The notes under the pieces were generated by a model, which was not told the origin of the DNA, did not search any database, and was given only the letters and a program-made list of their open reading frames with translations. Of a stretch of DNA of 35,561 nucleotides, positions 31,561 through 35,561 are shown piece after piece. The DNA comes from Desulfobacteraceae bacterium (GTDB lineage Bacteria; Desulfobacterota; Desulfobacteria; Desulfobacterales; SKZT01), in the NCBI GenBank assembly GCA_007127235.1, contig SKZT01000231.1:1-35561 (forward strand). The letters are read 5' to 3'. The position numbers and the translations under genes were made by a program. Each line of letters starts with the position of its first letter. Positions within the stretch are counted from its first letter, which is position 1.

Positions 31561-31608
31561 TTGAGCGATTCCGTTTCCGGAAAGCTTCTAACGTTATTCC
31601 GGAATCCG
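31561..31608 (+). repeat. Dispersed ~55-bp intergenic repeat, copy C
   Basis: TTGAGCGATTCC, TTTCCGGAAAGCTTCTAACG and TTATTCCGGAATCCG align with copies A and B, beginning two bases after the pyrE stop. The palindromic end is shorter here (ATTCCGGAAT). Confidence 0.55.
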
Positions 31609-31665
31609 TTAAATTCAGGATGGGCTCACATGATTAATGTTTGATGGGAATAAAAGAGCGCAATC

Positions 31666-31890
31666 ATGGAAATAGGCATATTTTTGCTGGGCGTAATTTT
31701 AGGGGGGGTGATTTTGTGGAAAATCACCCAGGCGTACTACAATAAATCTTCAAAAGACCGAATTGCGGTATTCAAAAAGCTTCCGGAAGAAGTGCGGTAT
31801 GCGATTTTGAAAGATAACCGGAAAAACCTTTCTATTCAGGAACTAAACGAGTTGTTAAGAGAAAAGACACCAGATAAGAACGTGGAATAA
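31666..31890 (+). CDS. Small single-span membrane protein
   Basis: The first 19 residues are a membrane span (IGIFLLGVILGGVILWKI). The rest is a charged, helical cytoplasmic tail (FKKLPEEVRYAILKDNRKNLSIQELNELL) with a helix-turn-helix-like pattern that is not a recognised DNA-binding domain. At 74 residues it is small, but its composition is clearly non-random. No strong Shine-Dalgarno precedes the ATG. It lies between pyrE and the ZIP transporter on the same strand. Function unknown. Confidence 0.65.
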   Translation: MEIGIFLLGVILGGVILWKITQAYYNKSSKDRIAVFKKLPEEVRYAILKDNRKNLSIQELNELLREKTPDKNVE

Positions 31891-31903
31891 TGTCATTGAA
31901 CTA

Positions 31904-31922
31904 AGGGACGTGGCCTGAAATA
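31904..31922 (+). repeat. Short dispersed motif GGGACGTGGC..GAAATA, copy 2
   Basis: Near-identical to 9599-9620 upstream of kamA, and placed about 20 bp before the ZIP start codon. Meaning unknown. Confidence 0.35.
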
Positions 31923-31940
31923 ACATGCGGGGGGTATATT

Positions 31941-32687
31941 GTGGAAGCGCTCTTATATAGTTTTTTGGCAGGATCCAGCACGGCATTGGGGGCTGTTCTC
32001 TTGTTTTTTATCAGGCAACCGGGGGATAAGACACTTGCCAGCCTCCTGGGATTCGCTGGTGGAATTATGCTGGGGATATCGGTGTTTGAACTACTGCCGG
32101 AAGCAGTGGCATTTGGTTCAATGGCTACCGCTATACTCGGATTTTTGTTGGGTACTGTCATGATGTACGGATTGGATCGGGTTCTGCCACATTCCCACCT
32201 GTCCGGCAGTGACGATCTGGTGGTGGAAAACCCCGAAAAAATGGGGACTCAAAAAACACCCCTCCGTAGAACCGGATACCTTATTTTATTCGGCATCGGT
32301 ATGCACAACTTACCGGAAGGCCTGGCCATTGGAGCCGGTCTTGAAGCCAGTCCGGAAGTGGGTATTTTAATTGCGGTGGCCATCGGTTTGCACAACATAC
32401 CGGAGGGTTTGGCCATGGCCGGTCCATTGAAAGCCGGGGGGCTTCCCATGGGAAAAGTTTTTTTATTTACCTTGCTGGCCGGGCTGATGACTCCCCTGGG
32501 CACCGGAATTGGACTTCTGGTGCTTCAGATATCCCCGGCAATGGTTGGTGGATCTATGGCCTTTGCTGCCGGTGCCATGATCTACATTGTGAATGACGAA
32601 CTGATTCCCCAGGCCAATGGTATGCACAGTCATTTGGCCAATATCAGCCTGACCATCGGTTTGTTGCTGGCGTTTGCCCTTTTATAG
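31941..32687 (+). CDS. ZIP family metal transporter
   Basis: ZIP proteins import zinc, iron or other divalent metals. The two metal-binding helices carry MHNLPEGLAIG (TM4) and LHNIPEGLAMAG (TM5), the core signature of the family. About eight membrane segments are visible in 248 residues. The cytoplasmic loop between TM3 and TM4 is short and includes an HSHLSGSDD stretch. The start is GTG after a G-rich sequence (GCGGGGGG). Substrate metal cannot be told from sequence. It appears to be transcribed with or after the small membrane protein. Confidence 0.93.
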   Translation: MEALLYSFLAGSSTALGAVLLFFIRQPGDKTLASLLGFAGGIMLGISVFELLPEAVAFGSMATAILGFLLGTVMMYGLDRVLPHSHLSGSDDLVVENPEKMGTQKTPLRRTGYLILFGIGMHNLPEGLAIGAGLEASPEVGILIAVAIGLHNIPEGLAMAGPLKAGGLPMGKVFLFTLLAGLMTPLGTGIGLLVLQISPAMVGGSMAFAAGAMIYIVNDELIPQANGMHSHLANISLTIGLLLAFALL

Positions 32688-32713
32688 GATGCGCATTCAA
32701 TCTGCTGCTCCTT

Positions 32714-35224
32714 TTAATAATTATTTTCCCGGTTAAATTTAATGGTAAAACAGGTATCCTCTTGCCGGTAAAGATTTACGGTTCCGCCAAGCTGGTTTTC
32801 AGTCAAAAGCACAATGAGATTGAGCCCGAGACTTTTGGTATTTCGCCAGTCAAGATCTTCCGGAATCCCTATACCATTGTCGCTGAAAACCAATTTCACG
32901 ATATTGTTCTCGCATAATTTTAAACGAATCATTATCCGACCGAGTATGTTTTCCGGAAATCCATATTTTAAAGCATTGGATAACAGCTCATTAATAATTA
33001 ACCCCAAGGGGGAAGCTTGCTGGATTCCAAGGGTTACTCCCTTTGCGTCAACTGTCATTTTAATTCGATGCGGGTCGGTTTGGTAAGATCTCATTATATC
33101 TTTTGTCAATTTAGAGATGTACGCTTGACAATCAATAATCGCCAGGCTGTCTGAGATGTAAAGCATTTCATGAACGCAGGCCATGGAACCGATCCGTCCC
33201 CGGCAGTCCATTAAAGCTTTTCTTGCTTGTTCATCTTTGTTCCTCGTTATTTGAAGATTTAAAAGACTGGATATAACCTGCATGTTATTTTTGACCCGAT
33301 GGTGAACTTCTTTGAGCAATGTTTCCTTTTCTCTCAGCGAGGTTTTGATAAACTCTTCAGCTTGTTTACGATCAGTTATGTCAAAAGCAATCCCCATGCG
33401 TACCATTCGTCCGTCAATCCAGCGCAAGGCATTGTCACGGCATTCATACCACCTGCCGGTTTTGGTCTTGTAATTTTCCCATTGGTATACCCCGGCGGGC
33501 TGTCCGGCAGCATCCAGCAATCTATGATTGGTGCAAAATTCACAGGGGCCTGTTTTGCCTTCCTGTAAGACTTGCCAGCATTTTTTTCCGATAACATTAC
33601 CATAAATATTTTGCATGTAGCGGTTAACGAATAATAATTCGTAGGTTTCCATATCCGCAACATAGACACCGGCGTCCATGCTGTCCAATACCGCAATAAG
33701 CCTCTGATGGGCTTCCTGAGTGGCAGCTTCCGCACGCTTGCGCTCGGTGATGTTACGGATATATTCTACAACCCCTGCCGGTTTGCCGGTGTCATCAAGT
33801 ATGGGAAAAGCATAAAGCTCTACAGTACCCACATTTATGTCTTCCTGTTTAAGTGGATGTTCAACCATTTCCAGCTTCCCTGTTTCCAACGCACGAGATG
33901 TAGGACAATCTTTACACGGGATTGAGCGCTGATGATAAGCTTCATAACACTTTTTGCCTACCAGCGGGAGCATGTGGGAATACCACTTTTCCATTTTCTT
34001 GTTAGCAACTACAATATTGAGCGTGGTATCGAGAACACATATGCCATCCTGAATAGAGTCAAATACTGTTTCAAGAAAACGCTTGCTTTGCCTGAGTTCT
34101 TCTTCCACCTTTTTGCGCTCGCTGATATCCCGCGTCACACCCTGAATTCCAATAGCCATTCCGTTTTTATCTCGTATAAACGATGCGTTTATGGAAACCC
34201 AGATAACGCTTCCATCAGCCCGATAATGCTGCAATTCAATTAGGCGCCCTCTATTCTTATTGCTCCGGGGGTCTTTATCTTTTTCCATTTCATTTGTAAA
34301 AATTGCTTTGATTTTATCCAAAGAATCCGGAGGAAACTTTTCTTCCAAAGCTCTGTTTGTATGCAAATCGGCTGGTTCTCCCAATAAATTTTCAACCGAT
34401 GGGCTTACATAAATAGTTTTCAGGTTTAAATCCGAAACCCAGACAACATCTGATATGCTTTCGGTTATTTTCCGGTGTTTTTCTTCACTTTCGCCAAGAG
34501 CCTCTTCAGCTTGCTTGCGCGCGGCGATCTCCTGCTTCAGCTCTGTGTTGCTTTTCCTGAGGTCCGAAGTGCGCTGGTCTTCAAGTTCCTCCAGATGCAC
34601 TTTGTATTCCCTGAGCTCTTTGAGTGCCTCCTCCATTTGGGACTCAGTTTTCTTACGTTCGGTGATGTCGCGCAGGGCAGTTACCCTAATCGGGCGGTCC
34701 TGAAACTGTATCATCTTGCCTTGAATTTGGCCAGGAAAGGTGGTTCCGTTCTTGCGCAGTGCAGTCAACTCATATGTCTGCTTGCGATCAGCGATGTTTT
34801 CGACCGTCAGGATAGCAAATTTTGAATTCTCCATCATGAAACTGCTGACCCTGTATTTAACCCAGGTATTGCAAAGACCGGTATCGCGTTCCAAACAGGC
34901 TTCAGCCTCTTCCATAACTTCTTTTAGTTCATCTGAAACAGATAAAGAAAGGTCACGAAAAATAGAGCAATGGACACAGCTTTTCGTGCAACCACACCCT
35001 TGAGGGTTTTTGTGACGATTTATACAGCCAATAAAGTCTCCAAACCTGAGTCCGGAAACCTCAGTTGCAGGTTTTGCAAAAATTTTCGAAGCCGAAGGGT
35101 TAACATAAATGATCCTTGCATCACTGTCAAAAACCATAACCCCAACGGGTACAGCATCCATGATAATTTTTGATGCGGAGTCAATTTGTGTAACTCGTTG
35201 TACATTTCCCCGGATTATTTTCAT
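32714..35224 (-). CDS. Multi-PAS sensor histidine kinase, HisKA_2 type
   Basis: A soluble kinase with no membrane segment. In order: a PAS domain (about 15-125) with a Cys-rich insert (CGCTKSCVHC), a PAC-like half-PAS (about 130-185), a coiled coil (about 190-245), a PAS (about 245-375), a PAS with CYEAYHQRSIPCKDC (about 380-500), a PAS with CWQVLQEGKTGPCEFC (about 505-625), then HisKA_2 with LKEVHHRVKNNMQVISSLLNLQ (about 640) and a HATPase domain (NELLSNALKYGF, DNGIGIP). HisKA_2 kinases usually signal to stand-alone receivers. The Cys pairs suggest redox or metal sensing (inference). The second PAS lacks its N-terminal half. Confidence 0.92.
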   Translation of the reverse strand: MKIIRGNVQRVTQIDSASKIIMDAVPVGVMVFDSDARIIYVNPSASKIFAKPATEVSGLRFGDFIGCINRHKNPQGCGCTKSCVHCSIFRDLSLSVSDELKEVMEEAEACLERDTGLCNTWVKYRVSSFMMENSKFAILTVENIADRKQTYELTALRKNGTTFPGQIQGKMIQFQDRPIRVTALRDITERKKTESQMEEALKELREYKVHLEELEDQRTSDLRKSNTELKQEIAARKQAEEALGESEEKHRKITESISDVVWVSDLNLKTIYVSPSVENLLGEPADLHTNRALEEKFPPDSLDKIKAIFTNEMEKDKDPRSNKNRGRLIELQHYRADGSVIWVSINASFIRDKNGMAIGIQGVTRDISERKKVEEELRQSKRFLETVFDSIQDGICVLDTTLNIVVANKKMEKWYSHMLPLVGKKCYEAYHQRSIPCKDCPTSRALETGKLEMVEHPLKQEDINVGTVELYAFPILDDTGKPAGVVEYIRNITERKRAEAATQEAHQRLIAVLDSMDAGVYVADMETYELLFVNRYMQNIYGNVIGKKCWQVLQEGKTGPCEFCTNHRLLDAAGQPAGVYQWENYKTKTGRWYECRDNALRWIDGRMVRMGIAFDITDRKQAEEFIKTSLREKETLLKEVHHRVKNNMQVISSLLNLQITRNKDEQARKALMDCRGRIGSMACVHEMLYISDSLAIIDCQAYISKLTKDIMRSYQTDPHRIKMTVDAKGVTLGIQQASPLGLIINELLSNALKYGFPENILGRIMIRLKLCENNIVKLVFSDNGIGIPEDLDWRNTKSLGLNLIVLLTENQLGGTVNLYRQEDTCFTIKFNRENNY

Positions 35225-35297
35225 TGTCGAAATTTCCCAGCTAAAGTTTTTTCAAAGCCGAAATAATAGCATTCAGGTCAGGTTCTTGGAAGTTTTT

Positions 35298-35444
35298 TTA
35301 GGGCAAGAACCGAAAAACGTTTTCTTCTACCCCCCATCCCAGCAATTCCCGGAGCTTGGCCGCCAGGTCCTCCATTGAAAATGGCTTCCGGATAAATGCA
35401 ACGCATTCTAATTCCGTTGGTTTTTTGCTGCCCTTATTCAAGGT
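35298..35444 (-). pseudogene. Remnant of a response-regulator receiver domain (C-terminal end)
   Basis: This frame lies upstream of the PAS kinase on the same strand and is not in the ORF track. It encodes VAFIRKPFSMEDLAAKLRE and then LLGW before a stop, which is the final strand and helix of a receiver domain including the switch lysine (RKPF). An in-frame stop lies just before LNKGS, and an eight-residue segment (SKKPTELE) separates LNKG from CVAFIRKPF, where related receivers join them directly. The N-terminal two thirds, with the phosphoacceptor Asp, is missing, so it is broken. Confidence 0.5.
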
Positions 35445-35561
35445 TCAGGATTTTCTACCTTATATTACAGCCAATGTTAATTTATCGGGTACTGCAGGTG
35501 CCTATATCAGCGCCGCTTATATGCAACCTTCAGGAGAAATAGTTTGTTGGTTTTATCACGA
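35425..35561 (+). CDS. Possible partial ORF running off the right edge
   Basis: One plus-strand frame is open from before 35425 to the window end and reads VNLSGTAGAYISAAYMQP near its end, with the alternating hydrophobic pattern of a beta-rich protein. There is no clear start codon with a ribosome binding site, and it overlaps the receiver remnant. It could be a gene fragment joined here by rearrangement. The coding call is weak. Confidence 0.2.
   Translation, partial: MLPLFKVQDFLPYITANVNLSGTAGAYISAAYMQPSGEIVCWFYH

Noticed and set aside
1-35561. tRNA, rRNA, CRISPR or transposase genes
   Set aside because: Looked for on reading through and none recognised; the repeats present are short spacer elements without coding capacity. 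A covariance-model scan could not be run.

Overview
The window reads as chromosomal DNA from an anaerobic, moderate-GC Desulfobacterota (deltaproteobacterial) organism, probably close to the sulfate-reducing Desulfobacteraceae. This is an inference from content: rubrerythrin with a one-cluster ferredoxin, a DUF362 Tat protein, an oxygen-sensitive KamA radical SAM enzyme, a large Fe-S flavoprotein operon, an NtrC-type two-component pair, and PAS kinases with Cys-rich inserts. I see no rRNA, tRNA, CRISPR array, phage or transposase gene.

Layout. 1-9.5 kb is a mosaic of short transcription units: DUF362 protein; pRiA4b ORF-3-like protein; a predicted lipoprotein with a spermidine-synthase-like fold; a small Cys protein; a methyltransferase; ferredoxin-rubrerythrin; an L,D-transpeptidase; an EEP-family phosphoesterase; an Arg/Ser-rich secreted protein; and a TerB-DnaJ co-chaperone. 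9.7-13.8 kb is a same-strand cassette of lysine 2,3-aminomutase, an ATP-grasp ligase and an ATP-grasp/GNAT fusion. 14.2-16.7 kb is a histidine kinase/sigma-54 response regulator pair bracketed by two inverted 126-bp repeats. 17.2-24.1 kb is a five-gene redox operon (duplicated Cys-rich protein, NuoE-like, NuoF-GltD fusion, HoxU-like, GltB-type FMN protein) with a candidate sigma-54 promoter just after the second repeat. 24.1-30.7 kb, minus strand, is an envelope operon transcribed tolC-ftsE-ftsX-envC-ctp-yibQ. 30.9-32.7 kb holds pyrE (behind a terminator-like leader), a small membrane protein and a ZIP transporter. 32.7-35.2 kb is a multi-PAS HisKA_2 kinase, followed by a broken receiver-domain remnant and an unassigned partial reading frame at the right edge.

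Two systems deserve attention. The aminomutase/ATP-grasp/GNAT cassette has the logic of a pathway that makes a beta-amino acid, ligates it and acetylates it, possibly a compatible solute or small peptide. The redox operon joins an NADH-type FMN module, a GltD-type NADPH/FAD module and a glutamate-synthase-type FMN barrel that lacks both the glutaminase domain and the usual Fe-S motif, so it looks like a flavin/Fe-S complex of unknown substrate, perhaps bifurcating, and plausibly controlled by the adjacent two-component system.
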